Numbered from the stretch's first letter, positions 30,150 through 41,420 are shown. The stretch: DNA of 64,000 nt from Prorocentrum cordatum (GCA_963575745.1 CAUYUJ010014760.1:1064077-1128076), one strand, 5' to 3'. Notes: generated by a model from the sequence alone, not told the origin. Numbers and translations: made by a program.

Positions 30150-31740
30150 ATGATCCCTGGCGCGGGTTCCCGGGCGGGCCCATCGGGGCCCCGGCGCGGC
30201 GGGCCATGGGCGAGGGCCCTTCCCCGCAGGGCGGCGGACGCGGGCGCGAGCGGCCGTCCGCGCGACCCCGTCGGGGCTGTGGCTTCGCTCGATCGCTGGC
30301 GCGCCCCCCCCCCGCTCGCAGCCGCGCGCGGGGCGCGGCCGCTCGGGGGGCGCGCGGGGGCACGCGGGGCTTGCGGGGCGGCGCGCGCGGAGGCAGGATA
30401 CGCGGCTAGCGACGCCCCCTCAGCAAATGCGGCGCCCCAGATAGAAGGAACCGGGCGGCTCGGGGCAGGGCCGCGGGCGACCCCCCCGCCGAGGCGCAGC
30501 GACGGGCCCGCAGGACAGCTCGCAGCGGAGGCGGTCGAGTGGCAGAAGCTCGGCCCCGCGAGGCATAGAGACAGGCGCCCGCTGCGCTGCGACGTCGCGC
30601 CGCGCCGGTACCGATCGGCTGCAGGGCGCGGGGCGGCCTCGGGGCGAACGGGGTCGGCCTTTTCTTGGACGACGCCGCCCGCGCCGCCGCCCGCGCCGCC
30701 GGCCCTCGGAGGCGGCCGAGGCGGCCCGGGGCGCTGCAGGGCGGGGGGGGGCGACCGAACGAGGCGCCATCCACGCGAGCGAGAATCCAACGGACTCGGG
30801 GCGCCCTATCCCTGCGAGGGCCCCGTACTTGTTGTGGGGGGGCTGCTCTCGGGGCCATGCTGCCGGGGAGTCGCGCTGGGCGGCGGCCGGCGAAGTGCTC
30901 GCCGGCGCGCGCGAGCAGCTTCGGAGGAAGGCCCCCCCCCCAATGGCGAGAGCAAGGCGGGCCACCCGCGCAGGATCATGGCCACGAAGGAGCTCCTCGA
31001 CACGCCCCATGGCAGGAAGCCGTTTGCGAGTCCCGAGCGGTTCCGCCCCCGGGCGAATCTCGCGGCGACGGGGCCGCGGACTGCCAGAGGGGCGCCCCTG
31101 CAGCGCCCAGGCGCAAGCCGAAGGAGCGGGCGCTGGTGCCCCCCCTCGCCGAGCGCGCGGAGGGCGGGGCCCAGTCGAGTCGGTGCCGAGCCTGGAAGGG
31201 CCACCGCGCGAGGGGGACCAGGAGGCGGACGACCCCCTGTTACGTGAAGGAGACGGACTCCGACGAGTACCTCGGGGTCCGCGCAGTGGCCGCAGGCCTG
31301 AGAGGCGCGCGTCCTACGCGATGAAGCTGGTCGCCAGGGGGCGCCGCGAGCCGGCCGCCGAGGCGCGGGCGGCCGCTCCGCGGGGACAGCCCCGCTCAGC
31401 GCACCGCGGACGAGATCGCATAAACAGCGCGGGGACAGCTGCAGCGGCGCCCCGTCAGAAGGATGCGCCAGCGAAGAGGCGGCAGCCCGCGAGCGGCCCA
31501 GGAGGCGGCAACCGCCGCGCGCCGAGGTGCGGCCGCGTGGGCTGCTCAAAACATCCCGCGCCTGATGGGGGGCCCCATCCGGGCCCGCGTCCCCTCCCTG
31601 GGGACCCGGCGGACGGCTCGGCGGGCGGGGGCCCCATTGGCGGGGGCGGGGTCGGGCCTGGGCCTGTGGGGGCCCCCGGGGGCCGGGTGGCTTCGGGTTC
31701 TGTGCGGGTGTGAAGGCTGCGCAGTTGTGACGTCGTCGTA
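30150..31740 (+). other. Very GC-rich block with scattered protein-like segments
   Basis: Several short stretches read like protein, for example MATKELLDTPHGRKPFASPE from the ATG at 30979, and CYVKETDSDEYLGVRAVAAG near 31240, but in different frames and without clear splice sites. All three plus frames are open for long distances because stop codons are rare at this composition. A gene with short exons is possible; I cannot define one. Confidence 0.2.
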
Positions 31741-31944
31741 AAAAGAGTGGCGAGCAGGGGGGCCGGGGGGCATGCGACGGGCCCCCCGACGCCAACAGTG
31801 CCCATGGGTTGGGGGGGGGCCGGCGTCCACCTCTCTCCTCTGGTCCCCTTTTTCACACCCGTCGGTGTTACCGATGAATCCCTTCCATAGCAGAGATTGG
31901 GCATCAAGTTTCCGGGATTGGCAGGTCCCCCGCGCGCAGTGCTC

Positions 31945-32108
31945 AGGAGGGGAACAAACACACAGACACAATTAATCGGCGATCCCCCAGAAAATATGGG
32001 AAAATATGGGAATTGGGGGGGAGGACAAAAACCAAGACAATATAACAAACATATGGGGAATATTTTTATTTGTGTGTATTTATGTGTGTGTCCTGGGGCC
32101 CCTTCAAG
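31945..32108. repeat. Dispersed repeat shared with 29306-29452
   Basis: Second copy, more AT-rich, with duplicated AAAATATGGG. A second local repeat, GCATCAAGTTTC.GGGA.TGGCAGGT, occurs at 31896 and 32329. Confidence 0.65.
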
Positions 32109-32405
32109 TGCGCCCGGGACCGCCAACCATCAAAAAACATATTCACCGTCATATTATTGTTCAGTTGTTTTATCGCTTTATCGCTATCGCACCTCTTCCC
32201 GGGCTCGTCGAGGACACGCCCCCGTGCGCCAACACGAAAGTGCACCCCCTTCCCTGCCCGACGTCTGTGGCCATTCGGGTTCGAGCGCCCGGCCGCTTCT
32301 ACATATATCCCACCCGCAGCCACCCTGGGGCATCAAGTTTCTGGGAGTGGCAGGTGCCCTGCGTACAGGGCCCCCGGCACTGCCACCCGTAAAAAGGGAT
32401 CGCCG

Positions 32406-32594
32406 TCACCGCATGTTTCCCCGTGTGCCGCCGTCGCACCGCTTTTGGGGCCCGTCGACGGCAGTCAGACTCTCCAAGATTGGTAAGGCTTCCAGGGTCC
32501 CAAACATGTCCTCACATCCCACCCGGGCTGCTGACAGGATGACCGTGAGATGCTCTTTGAAATCTCGGAACGCATCCGCACCCAATCCCATCAT
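32406..32594 (-). CDS. Short unidentified ORF
   Basis: 62-residue minus-strand frame from ATG with balanced composition (GADAFRDFKEHLTVIL, then GCEDMFGTLEALPILESL). No domain recognised. The surrounding frame upstream is open and it could be an exon remnant. Confidence 0.25.
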   Translation of the reverse strand: MMGLGADAFRDFKEHLTVILSAARVGCEDMFGTLEALPILESLTAVDGPQKRCDGGTRGNMR

Positions 32595-32915
32595 GACATC
32601 GCTCTCGTCCGAGATCCCTGCGAGCGCGGTGGCCCCGTGGCGTCGGTCGCGCTCCGGCGCCGGGCGAACGCGCCCGCCCGCAGCTGGAGGGCCCGGCCGG
32701 GGTCCGCGGCGCGAGCGGCCCGCGAGCCAGCGCCCGAGGCGCAGGAAGCGCGCTCTGGGCTGTGGCCGTTGGGCTGCACAGTAAGTCGCGTTTTTTGTTG
32801 TTTTTAATTTTTCCTGAAACCCGCTCCCGTGGACCGCCAGGTGTACTTCAGTTCTTCACCCTCCCGGCCCTCGTTTTTCGTCATGCTCCGCTTTCTCATC
32901 ATCTCCTCATCATTG

Positions 32916-33090
32916 AGCGAGCGAAGAACGGTATAAAATACATTTTTTCGCCGTCGGGGACACCTGCCCCAGGGCGGTTGGAAAGTTTATACCCTTACGG
33001 TGGCACCGTAGGGGTATAAATTTTCCAGCCGCCCAGGGGCAGATGTCCCCAACGGCGAGAAAGTTTATGTTATACCGTTCTTCGCTCGCT
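32916..33090. mobile_element. F8 foldback element, near-perfect 175-bp hairpin
   Basis: AGCGAGCGAAGAACGGTATA at the left and its complement TATACCGTTCTTCGCTCGCT at the right. The arms continue through CGCCGTCGGGGACACCTGCCCC and its counterpart CAGATGTCCCCAACGGCG to a centre near CCTTACGGTGGCACCGTAGG. No second copy was seen in this window. Confidence 0.85.
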
Positions 33091-33287
33091 GAATCATGTC
33101 TTGCCGATTCGGCAAGACGTCGAGGCATATGGGCGTTCAGCTGGTATGCAGGGGCTGCATGGGCCTCTTTCTCGCCACTGTGCATGGGGAGGTGGTACGA
33201 GTGGGAAGCGGCGCGGGAGGAGGAGGAGCGCGGGGATTGGCGATTTTGTTTCGTCTCCAAGAAGAGCCGGTCGCACAAAGAATAGGT

Positions 33288-33411
33288 TTCCGAGTTCCGC
33301 GCGGATTTCTTGGATCGGAGCTGGGCGCCCCTGGCGGCACCTCCGGAGCCGTCCCTGTCGCGCTCCGCGAGGGCCTAGCGCCGAGCCAAGAAATCCGCGC
33401 TGCACTCCGAC
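33288..33411. mobile_element. F3 foldback element
   Basis: GAGTTCCGCGCGGATTTCTT at the left pairs with AAGAAATCCGCGCTGCACTC at the right. Confidence 0.75.
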
Positions 33412-34807
33412 AGATCGTATGCTATGTGTATGCAGTCGTTTGTTCCTGCGTTGACTTTTCGGAGCCTGTGTGAGGCCGCCCCCGCCGCCACGGTTGGATT
33501 CTCATGGAAACGTTGCCGCAAGCGCCGTCCATGGCAGGAGTGTGAACACCTCTGCGTCGCCCGCCGGGCAGCCGGCGAAACGTCTGAAGTGCCAGCGGCA
33601 AAGGGGTTCATGCTTTGCCGACGCGGGGGCCGACGCCCAGCGCGATCAGGGTTTGACGCCGCCAGGGGCCCCGAGCTGGCCGACGAGCGATTTGCACCAT
33701 AGGGCGACTGCAGAAGGGTTTGGTTGCGCAGGGGTCGTTGGTGCTCGGGGGGGTGCCACGTTGCCCCTCGTCGGGCCCCCTCGAGGCGCAACAGTCGGGC
33801 GGGGCGAAAGGGGGGGATTGGGAAAGGGGGGGCTACGAAATCTGCTGCATGCAGCTGGTTTCGGCCTCGCCGAGGGGCCCATTCCTCGATGCATGGGCGC
33901 CTCCGGCGCCGGGAGGCGCCGGGAAAATCAGCTAGGTGAGCTGATTCTCAAACCCCCCCTTTGCTATCCCCCCCTTTCGCCCGACCCGAAACAGGAAACT
34001 CTGTCGATGTCCGCGCCCGCCCCCCAGGGTGCGGGTTGCACCCTGTGCAAGCCACACCCTTCGAAGTCGCCGAGCTATCGGAAAGGCGCGATCGCACAAG
34101 GTAGAACGAGTGGGGTCAGAAACCAATGCGTAAGGTTGACGACACCAACCTGCCGTACTTGGTTTGCGTGGTCTCACCCTGATGTGGGGCCGTGGGGAGC
34201 CTCGAGGGCGCAGTCATTCGGATGTAGAGCCCGCTCCTTGCAGGTCATCGAGTTTCGGGATGTCCAGGTCTTGACCGCAGTTGTTGTCGCTTCTCGTAAG
34301 ATGAGCAAGAGGTCATGATAATGATGCGTTCCAAAAGGTTTCAAGGATTGCCAGCATCTCCTAATGTTCCACAGGCTGCAGAACCGAGGGATGCTCCGGA
34401 ATTCTTGGAACGTATCTTGAACCATCCGCATTATGACATTTGAATGGACGAGTTCAACCTCCCCGTCATATGGTGTTCACAGCGCATGTCCAGTTTCATA
34501 AACTCCGCGCATGGCTCACATAACCATTACCAGGGCCGTGCCACTAGCTCGATACATTCCTTCGTCAACTTCTCCTCACTCTTCTCGGCGTCGTTCTGCC
34601 TACCCCTAGGCCGCACGAGCAGGAAGGTCTGGCACAGTGGTTTTCCTATGTAAGTCCAACACTTGATGCTCGTAGGCGCAGGCCACTCCGCTCGGACACA
34701 CCGAGGGCGATGGGAGGACCACGGCGAGGGCAAGAGTAGGGCAAGGGTACAGAGAACGCGGAGGCGAAAAGAGAATAATGGGGCATGGATCGAGGAATAA
34801 TGCACTA
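33412..34807. other. Intergenic stretch without a supported gene
   Basis: Many short frames, none convincing. A minus-strand frame at 34174-34431 has balanced composition but no recognisable motif. GGGCGCCTCCGGCGCCGGGAG near 33896 is a small palindrome. Confidence 0.35.
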
Positions 34808-34962
34808 GTGTTAAGTCGGGCTTGTCCCTCTACAGGAGGAATATTCAAAAATAGTCAAAAATAGTGTGGGGACTATTTTCTGAGTATTTGGGGGCATCTT
34901 TTGAGTATGCTTTATTTTTCGTCCAAAATCCCCCTGTTTGGGGGACAGTCCCGACCTAACAC
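34808..34962. mobile_element. F2 foldback element with extended ends
   Basis: GTGTTAAGTCGGGCTTGTCC at the left and CCCGACCTAACAC at the right show that the true F2 terminus extends out to GTGTTA. 155 bp. Confidence 0.85.
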
Positions 34963-34982
34963 CAGCTCAACATGAGTGCTCT

Positions 34983-35112
34983 AAGGTCAGCGCAGATTTC
35001 TTGGATGGGCGCTGGACGCCCCGCATCCCTCCCTGGCGCGCCAGAGGCGGCGCCAGAGACGCCGTCGGGGGTTCCGTCTCCGATCGGACAAGTCCGCGCG
35101 GACCTCCGAACA
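34983..35112. mobile_element. F3 foldback element beside F2
   Basis: AAGGTCAGCGCAGATTTCTT at the left and GTCCGCGCGGACCTCCGAAC at the right; it begins 21 bp after an F2 end. An F2 copy followed closely by F3 also occurs at 2400-2690. Confidence 0.7.
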
Positions 35113-36299
35113 GGTATGTTCACGCGTTTTGTTCCTTGAACAGGGGCACAGGAGAAGGACGAGAACAGGGTAGGAGGAGGAGATAGGAGATGGGAGATAG
35201 GCGATGGGAGTTATGAGTGGTGAGTGTGGACGTCGTGTTCTGAACGTATCGCGCGGCGTCGTCCCTGCTGGGGGCGCAACGGGGGGCGAGGCGTGCAGCG
35301 GTCGAGGAGGCGATGCTGTCATGTTTTCCGGGCGACGGCATGCCGCTGTTTCTTTTTTGTTCATCATTGTGCATTCTTCGCCATGAAGGCAGGCAGGTCC
35401 TGAGCGAAACGGGCTCTGATGCTTTCCACGGCTTTCGACCTCTATTGGGGGCCCTCCCTGGGCTTCGGGATCCTCCCACAACGGCTCAGGATGAAGAGTT
35501 GGTTCCAGAGAAGCGCCCGGAGGGCCAGGACCCGTTTCCCTCAGGCCCCATATTTGTTGGGTACGTAATATTCCGATTTGGTGATTCGTTCCCGTTGGTT
35601 CGTGTTTTGCCCCACTGACTTGCCGCTCGAAGCTGCGTTTTTGCACCAGCCCGCCTTGTATGCAAGCGCAGGGATTTCCATGCATTCTGGCCGCGCTTCC
35701 AGTTGCGGTGGCCCTGGAAGCAGGCAGGTCTCCAGAGGTCCCCAAGGGGTGTGCGGAGATCTCCCTGGAGGTTGCCCGAGGTACCTGGAGGCGTCTGGAA
35801 GCTCCAACGGGCTCCCCATGCCCCCTCGTTGGGCACAAGCGCCCACTGGCGCTTCTTCTGTTCTCTTCGGTTACTTTGCATCTTCGGGGTGCCTTCCCTG
35901 TCTTGTAAATCGTTGTATTTTCTTGTACTCCGACGTGGGTTCGACTCGGATTCGATTTGGATTCGACGTGGATCCGACACGGATTCGACAGGGATTCGAT
36001 ACGGATTCGATGCGTTCGATTTGGATTCGACACGCATTCGACGCGGATTGCGGCTCGAGGGGACAGGCACGGCCCCCCGAGGATGCAGCGCAACATTGGC
36101 GTTTCACGTGCCCTCTTCGGCTCGGGCACCCAGCCTCGCGGCCGCCCCTCCACCCCCCCGCGCCCCCCCCCCGACCGCTCCAGGTTCGGCAGCCTGGGCT
36201 CCAGCCAGGCCCGCCAGCGCGCCTGGGGGCGGGAGGGGACGAGAGAGGGGGATAGTTCACTAGATGCTCGTTTGGGGGACCTGAGGCCCACCGAACGGA
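35113..36299. repeat. Intergenic stretch with a 12-bp GGATTCGACACG minisatellite
   Basis: About 35937-36054 consists of roughly ten degenerate 12-mers (GGATTCGACACG, GGATTCGATACG). It reads as a four-residue repeat in one frame. About 35400-35510 weakly resembles F1. No gene is supported. Confidence 0.6.
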
Positions 36300-36375
36300 T
36301 CTGTTCGACTCAAGTTCGACTCAAGTTGGATTCAGGTTCAACTCAGATTCGACTCAAGACCGACTCGAATCGACG
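36300..36375 (+). repeat. TTCGACTCAAG minisatellite
   Basis: Variant of the 12-mer family (AAGTTCGACTCAAGTTGG). Related runs lie at 6056, 35937 and 37495. Confidence 0.65.
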
Positions 36376-37164
36376 GACGTTCGACGCAGCTTCGGCGCAC
36401 GAGCGGTGCGGGTGGCTCCAGGAAGGTCCCCAGAATGAGCAGCGAAAGTTCAGGAGCACCGATCAGAGGGGGGGGGATGGGCTCTATCAGGGGGGGGGGT
36501 GCATCCACCCCCCAACCGACCATGGATGGCCGATGGGGCTCTGGTGGCCTCCCCCCGCCCAGGAACGCGGGGATTCGCTACCGGAGGCCCCTCGTCGATC
36601 CGTATCGGGGCTGTATTGCCGATTTCCACCTCGGTGTCCCCCCCCCGCCTGTGCCGGTCCCCCCCCCCCGTCGCCGCCCCGCAGTGGCTGGCGTCGCCCA
36701 CCAAGGGGGTGGCGCGAGGGAGGGCGGGGCTTCGAAGAGGGCGGCGGGACCTGCAAGAAGGCAAAGCGGGGCTGGACCTAAACGGTGGTTTGGGCGATTT
36801 CGTGGTCCGTTTTCGTTTCGACCTCGTTTTGCGGTAGGGGCGGGTTCGAGACAAACGCGAGGGACAACGAACCCATCACGAAAACGACAAACACCGTGTA
36901 GGTTCAGCCCTGGGGCAAAGGAGGGGCGTCTCAGAAGCTTGCACAGCTCTCCCGAGAAGGCCCCTGCATTCTGGGCAGCCGCTCCGCCTCAAGAGAGAAG
37001 GCCGCCCCCCGATCTCGCGAGACCCACCCTGTGGGCGCCGTCAGGGCGGTCGAGGGGGAGAAAGGGCACGTAGAATGACACGCTGCCGCTGGGAGCCCGT
37101 CGCTGTGTTGCCCCGCCGCTCTCGTCCGAAACGGCCCACCTTTTCTCCAGCAGCAATTATGCTA

Positions 37165-37440
37165 CGCTGACGGTGTTTCACCACGGCGGCGTGCCAATGG
37201 TGCCGTTTCTTGCGCCGCGCCGCCGACCCCTTGGGGGGCGCCTGGCAGGTCTCTCGGGGTGCCTCCTGGCAACACTTTTGTGGCCGTCGGGGGGCCGTTT
37301 GGGGGCCTCTTCTGGGCCTCTGGTCGGCCTCTTGGAGCCTCTTGGGGGCTTCTTGGGGCCTCCTGGAGGCTTCTTCGGGCCGAGGGCTTGAAATTTCCAC
37401 GGCGGCGTGCCAATTATATTGTTTCTTACGCTGCATCTTC
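37165..37440 (+). repeat. Duplicated motif around a CTTGGGGCC array
   Basis: CACGGCGGCGTGCCAAT occurs at 37181 and 37398, flanking a run of CTCTTGGAGCCTCTTGGGGG words. Confidence 0.65.
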
Positions 37441-37494
37441 GGGCTGCCGCGTCTGTCCCCAGCGTGGGTGCCCTTTCTTGTGCCTGACGCGGGC

Positions 37495-37612
37495 TCGATG
37501 CGGGTTTGACGCGGATCTGGCGCGGGTTCGATGCGGATTTGACTTGGAGGTCGCGTGGCTTCGACGAGTCCGACGTGTATTCGACTCGGATTCGACGCGG
37601 ATGGACGCCACG
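37495..37612 (+). repeat. 12-bp GGGTTCGATGCG minisatellite
   Basis: Degenerate tandem 12-mers of the same type as 35937. Confidence 0.65.
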
Positions 37613-38341
37613 GGACAGACAAGGCCTTGAACATGCAACGTGATGTTTCTGCTCCCCAGGGAGATCTTTTGTGCCGTGTGCCGATTCTTTCGGTACCAAG
37701 TCATGGGAACCTTGCATGTCCAGGCGATGTGTGCCGATTTGATGTTCGGGTCGAGTCGATTCAATGTATCACTTCGGTGATGGGGCCTCCTGCAAGATGG
37801 CATGGGAGGCTCCCGCGAGCTGCCACATAAGAGCAAGGGCGTAAAAAGACGTCCCTGCCCCGGTTTACGAGGCGCGGTGCGCTGAACCGCCCGTGGGCTG
37901 ACAGGGTAGACCTTTGGCGCGTCGCGCGGGGTCCGCGCGGCGTCCCGGCGGCTCGCTGGCCTCTGGGAGCTCCCAGCAGCCTGTGTGCTTTGAGGTCGGG
38001 GCGAAAACGGCCGTGGTCGGCCCTCTCCCTCCCTCCCCCCCCGATCACGACGCGCTGGGGTGGCCACATTTGCAACGCTGCCCCACGGATTCTTCGAGGA
38101 TGCCCTATAGGCTCTCCCCCGTCAGCCGTCCCTCTGCAGGCTGGTGGCGTCCCCCAGCGAAGCCGCTGGAGGGCGCGTCCTCGCTGCGCAGCCCCGCTGT
38201 GAGATCCATAGAACCTCGGCCGCTCGAGGAGGTAACACTTCCCCCTTGGTGTCCCTGACACGGCACTATCGCTCGTAAGTGGTCACGTCTTGTCTTGCTT
38301 GCCCTGCCCCGTCGTCCTCGCGGCCTCCTCGCCCGCGTCCT
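37613..38341. other. Non-coding stretch
   Basis: No feature recognised besides GC-rich open frames. Confidence 0.4.
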
Positions 38342-38515
38342 TCGGCGGCGGCCGGAGGGGGGAAGCGAGAAGGAGAAGGCCTTCTCAGAAGGCGCCGGAC
38401 TTCTCGGAAACCCTCGCGCCTTCTGAGAAGTTGGTTGTTTCTTCGGCGAACGCTCACAACGCCCCTCAGACGGCCCGCCTTCTCTCGCTTCCCCCCCCTT
38501 GGGGCTCGCCGCCGA
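38342..38515. mobile_element. F6 inverted-repeat element, second copy
   Basis: TCGGCGGCGGCCGGAGGGGG at the left and CTTGGGGCTCGCCGCCGA at the right, with GGAAGCGAGAAGGAGAAGGC and TCTCTCGCTTCC inside. The interior GCCTTCTCAGAAGGCG palindrome is shared with 26287. Confidence 0.7.
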
Positions 38516-38779
38516 CTCCCTGCCCCGGCATTCGAGGGCGGTCAGGACGGGGGTGAGGGCTTGGTGGGCGGATCTGATGGTGGGGGCCATGCATGATATG
38601 TATCTCCCCGAATCCCATGGCGCCTCTTCTTGTGTCGACACGCCCTCCCTCCCCCCTGGGCCGCCCACGCGCCGCCGGCCGCGATTTGCGCCCCCCCCCG
38701 CCTCTCGGACGCCCCCCTCTTGGCCGCCCCCGAGTCATCCTCGCGCCCTCCTCGCCCCCGTCACCCTCGGCGGCTCTCC

Positions 38780-38925
38780 TCCTCCTCCTCCTCCTCCTCC
38801 TCCTCCTCCTCCTCCTCCTCCTCCTCCCTCCTTGTCCTCCTCCTCTCCTCCTCCACCTCCTCCTCCTCCTCCTCCTCCACCTCCTCCTCCTCCTCCTCCG
38901 CCTCCTCCTCCTCTACACTCAGGGG
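38780..38925 (+). repeat. (TCC)n microsatellite
   Basis: Pyrimidine triplets directly upstream of a LINE-like ORF1. Confidence 0.95.
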
Positions 38926-38994
38926 CGAGCTGCCGCCCAGTCCATAATCCTCCCTCGCGTGGCTCGCGAGAGCCCCCTGGGAAGCAGTGGGACG

Positions 38995-39894
38995 ATGGCC
39001 GCCGCAGACCGCGGTGGAGGGACTGCCCCTGCCGACGGAGGAGCTGCCGCCAATGGTGGCACCAGGCCGCGACGTGCACGCCCCGAAGGTGGACGAGGCT
39101 CGCCAGCAAGGTTCGCTGGCCAGTACACGGTCTGCAAGCAGTGCCGATACCGATGGACGTGGAAGGGGAAGTCCGAGTGCTTCCACTGTGGCAAGCTGCT
39201 GGCCCCATCACCGGCCGAGCACCGCCAGCCCACAGGGGCGTGGGCAGGAGCCAGCAAGCCACCGCCGTGGAAGGAGCAGCCAGTGGCCGCCGCCCTGTCC
39301 AGGGACGCCATTCTCGCCACGCTCAGCACGCTCAGCACGCTCCCCAGCGACACCAAGCATGCCGAACTCGTCGGCGACCTCAAGGACGCCCTCCAGCAGC
39401 CCGACAAGCCGCAGCCTGCCCGCACTGCAGAGCAGGCGCTCCAGTCGGCGTTGTCAGTCCTCACAGACAGGGAGAAGAAGTTCAAGCAGTCGGTCGACGA
39501 CGTCGAGGCCGCCAAGCAGTGGTACGACGACGCCGTGGCCAAACAGGAGCAAGCTGCCCTGGACCTCGTCCAGGCACAGAACGCATGCGCCAAGGCGCAA
39601 GCGGACCACAGCGCCAAGCTTGCTGGAGCTGCACGCGGAGCACCACCAGTGGGACCTCAGGAAGCCTTCAAGGTCGACAGTTCTATGTGGGACGACCTCT
39701 CCATCTACGACGAGGGCACCCGCGCCCAGATGGAGCAGTGGAAGCAAGAGCTCGACCAGCGCCTGGCCGAGCTCAACAATGGCCAAGAACAAGTACGCGA
39801 ACTCCTACGCCAAGCCAAGGAGTCCACCACCAACCCTGCGAAGCGGAAGAAGCCGTGCGGGGAGGAACCAGCTGCTCAGCAGCCCCATCCCTAG
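38995..39894 (+). CDS. LINE-like ORF1: zinc ribbon plus coiled coil
   Basis: 299 residues from the ATG at 38995; the longer frame upstream is TCC repeat. Residues 47-65 form a four-cysteine ribbon (C47, C50, C62, C65 in VCKQC..ECFHCG). Residues about 155-275 are heptad-rich Ala/Glu/Lys/Gln coiled coil. The tail PAKRKK is basic. The same layout precedes the endonuclease on the minus strand at 12660-11437. In LINEs such proteins bind the element RNA; here that is inferred. The frame stops at TAG 39892-39894 but related sequence continues in other frames to 40198, so the ORF may be prematurely ended. Confidence 0.6.
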   Translation: MAAADRGGGTAPADGGAAANGGTRPRRARPEGGRGSPARFAGQYTVCKQCRYRWTWKGKSECFHCGKLLAPSPAEHRQPTGAWAGASKPPPWKEQPVAAALSRDAILATLSTLSTLPSDTKHAELVGDLKDALQQPDKPQPARTAEQALQSALSVLTDREKKFKQSVDDVEAAKQWYDDAVAKQEQAALDLVQAQNACAKAQADHSAKLAGAARGAPPVGPQEAFKVDSSMWDDLSIYDEGTRAQMEQWKQELDQRLAELNNGQEQVRELLRQAKESTTNPAKRKKPCGEEPAAQQPHP

Positions 39895-40198
39895 CCTGAT
39901 CCCGCTTCACCAGAGGAACAGCAGCCAGCGGCCGCACCTGGAGGACACGTGCAACCTGGCACGCCAGCAGGCTCTGCCGCCCCTCCTGCTGAGCCACGCC
40001 AGCCTGGGGGGGGGCCCTGGACCCGCAGCAGCCGCTCCTGCCGCCGACGAGCCCTCCGTGGAGGACCGCAAGGCCGCCGCCGAGCTCATCGCCACCACCA
40101 CCAGGGCCAGGGAGCTGGCCCACGCAGCTAAGGGCTTGGGCAAGGGCGCCACCATGGCGCCAGCGGCAGCGGCAGGAGCCCCGCCGTCGCTGGGGTAG
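39895..40198 (+). pseudogene. ORF1 continuation, frameshifted
   Basis: After the stop, a Pro/Ala-rich frame runs to a G run at about 40009, where the frame changes into SVEDRKAAAELIATTTRARE and ends at 40198. The ORF1 tail on the minus strand likewise ends in Ala-rich sequence before the endonuclease. Confidence 0.45.
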
Positions 40199-40267
40199 CC
40201 GCAAGCGGCCGCAGCGGCCGAGGGGGCCTGGGAACCGCGCCAGGGCCCCCCCCCCCCCACGGCAGGC

Positions 40268-40623
40268 GCACCCGCCCCTAAGCCCGAGCAGGCAGCGCAG
40301 ATCCTGTTCGGCAACATAACGGCGTGGGGCCCGCAGGCCGCCAACTTCTGTCGCAACGCAGGCTTCAAGTACCACCTCATAGCGCTGGCGGAGACGCACG
40401 TCGACGCGAACGGCATCGCGGAGCAGAGTGGCAAGCTCGCCATGGACGGCTGGAAGCTGCCGGCCACACCCGCGGTGGCCACCAACAAATCGGACAAGGA
40501 GACCCATGGCAGCGAGCGGATCCTCACGCGCAGGGACGCGGCGGAGACCACGCTCGAGGGCTACAGGGACTACTGCGTCAAGCGCCACAAGAGGCAGCCG
40601 TTCGTGGGCTTCACGCCGACAGT
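40268..40623 (+). pseudogene. LINE endonuclease, N-terminal part, severed at 40623
   Basis: The frame reads ILFGNITAWGPQAANFCRNA, then LIALAETHVDANG, the start of an EEP endonuclease with its AETH catalytic motif. It continues past DYCVKRHKRQPFVGFTPT and then meets the CCCTGACC end of the large element. GDFN, DY and C-terminal His motifs are absent downstream, so the gene was cut here. Confidence 0.65.
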
Positions 40624-40652
40624 CCCTGACCTCCACCGTCATGAGTTTCTCA
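40624..40652 (+). repeat. Left terminal inverted repeat of the large element
   Basis: CCCTGACCTCCACCGTCATG followed by AGTTTCTCA. Matches the complement of 63012-63040 at 28 of 29 bases. Confidence 0.75.
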
Positions 40653-40663
40653 TGGCGCCTCAT

Positions 40664-40785
40664 TTGTCGTGAGTATTTTGCATTGTCGTGAGATCGTGGC
40701 TTTTCTCAAAGTTGTCGTGAGTTTTGTTATGATGTCGTGAGTTTTGTTTTGATGTCGTGAGTTTTGCTTTGCTGTCGTGAGTTTC
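40664..40785 (+). repeat. Subterminal GTCGTGAG repeats, left end
   Basis: Six copies of GTCGTGAG, mostly followed by TTTTG and spaced about 20-25 bp. In CACTA elements such subterminal motifs bind the element-encoded protein. Confidence 0.75.
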
Positions 40786-40845
40786 GTTTTCAGACCACAC
40801 CCATTAGCATGATGTGTCTTTAATGGCATTTATGACATGGCATGA

Positions 40846-40963
40846 CTACTATCATTACTACGACTACGACTACGACGACTACTATACGACTACTACGGCT
40901 ACTACAACGACTACGGCTACGACTACGACTACGACTACGACTACTACTACTACTACTACTACG

Positions 40964-41009
<46 letters not shown>

Positions 41010-41055
41010 GTACTAGTACTAGTACTAGTACTAGTACTAGTACTACTACTGCTAC
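40846..41055 (+). repeat. (TAC)n/(TAG)n microsatellite
   Basis: ACGACTACGACTAC passes into (CTA)n and then ACTAGTACTAGT. Not coding. Confidence 0.95.
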
Positions 41056-41075
41056 TACTTTCGTATTTTTGCAAA

Positions 41076-41245
41076 TTTAGCAGTGAAGCTCGGAGGCGCG
41101 CCGCCGCGCGCGCGGCGGCGCCCCGCTAAGCTTCGCTGCTATATTATTCACCATTAATAAATCTGCATGTAATTCCAAAAACGAAATCGAAAATTTCTGG
41201 GGCCCTTTAAAGAGGCCGAAGGAACGCGTCGGCATTTTATATTTT
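41076..41245 (+). mobile_element. F7 foldback, one arm plus centre
   Basis: GAAGCTCGGAGGCGCGCCG, the CGCCGCGCGCGCGGCGGCG core, then TTCACCATTAATAAATC and GGCCGAAGGAACGCGTCG. Same order as the right arm of 62413-62692; the first arm here is replaced by TAC repeats. Confidence 0.8.
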
Positions 41246-41249
41246 AATA

Positions 41250-41260
41250 ATCTACTACTA

Positions 41261-41312
<52 letters not shown>

Positions 41313-41323
41313 GACTACCACCG

Positions 41324-41375
<52 letters not shown>

Positions 41376-41420
41376 GACTACTAGTACTACTAGTACGACT
41401 ACTACTACGACTATTAATAC
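41250..41420 (+). repeat. (TAC)n microsatellite
   Basis: CTACTACTAC immediately after the F7 arm, the same junction as at 62400 in reverse. Confidence 0.95.

Noticed and set aside
30150-31740. A multi-exon gene in the GC-rich block
   Set aside because: Frames are open by composition on both strands, and the protein-like pieces lie in different frames without splice support.
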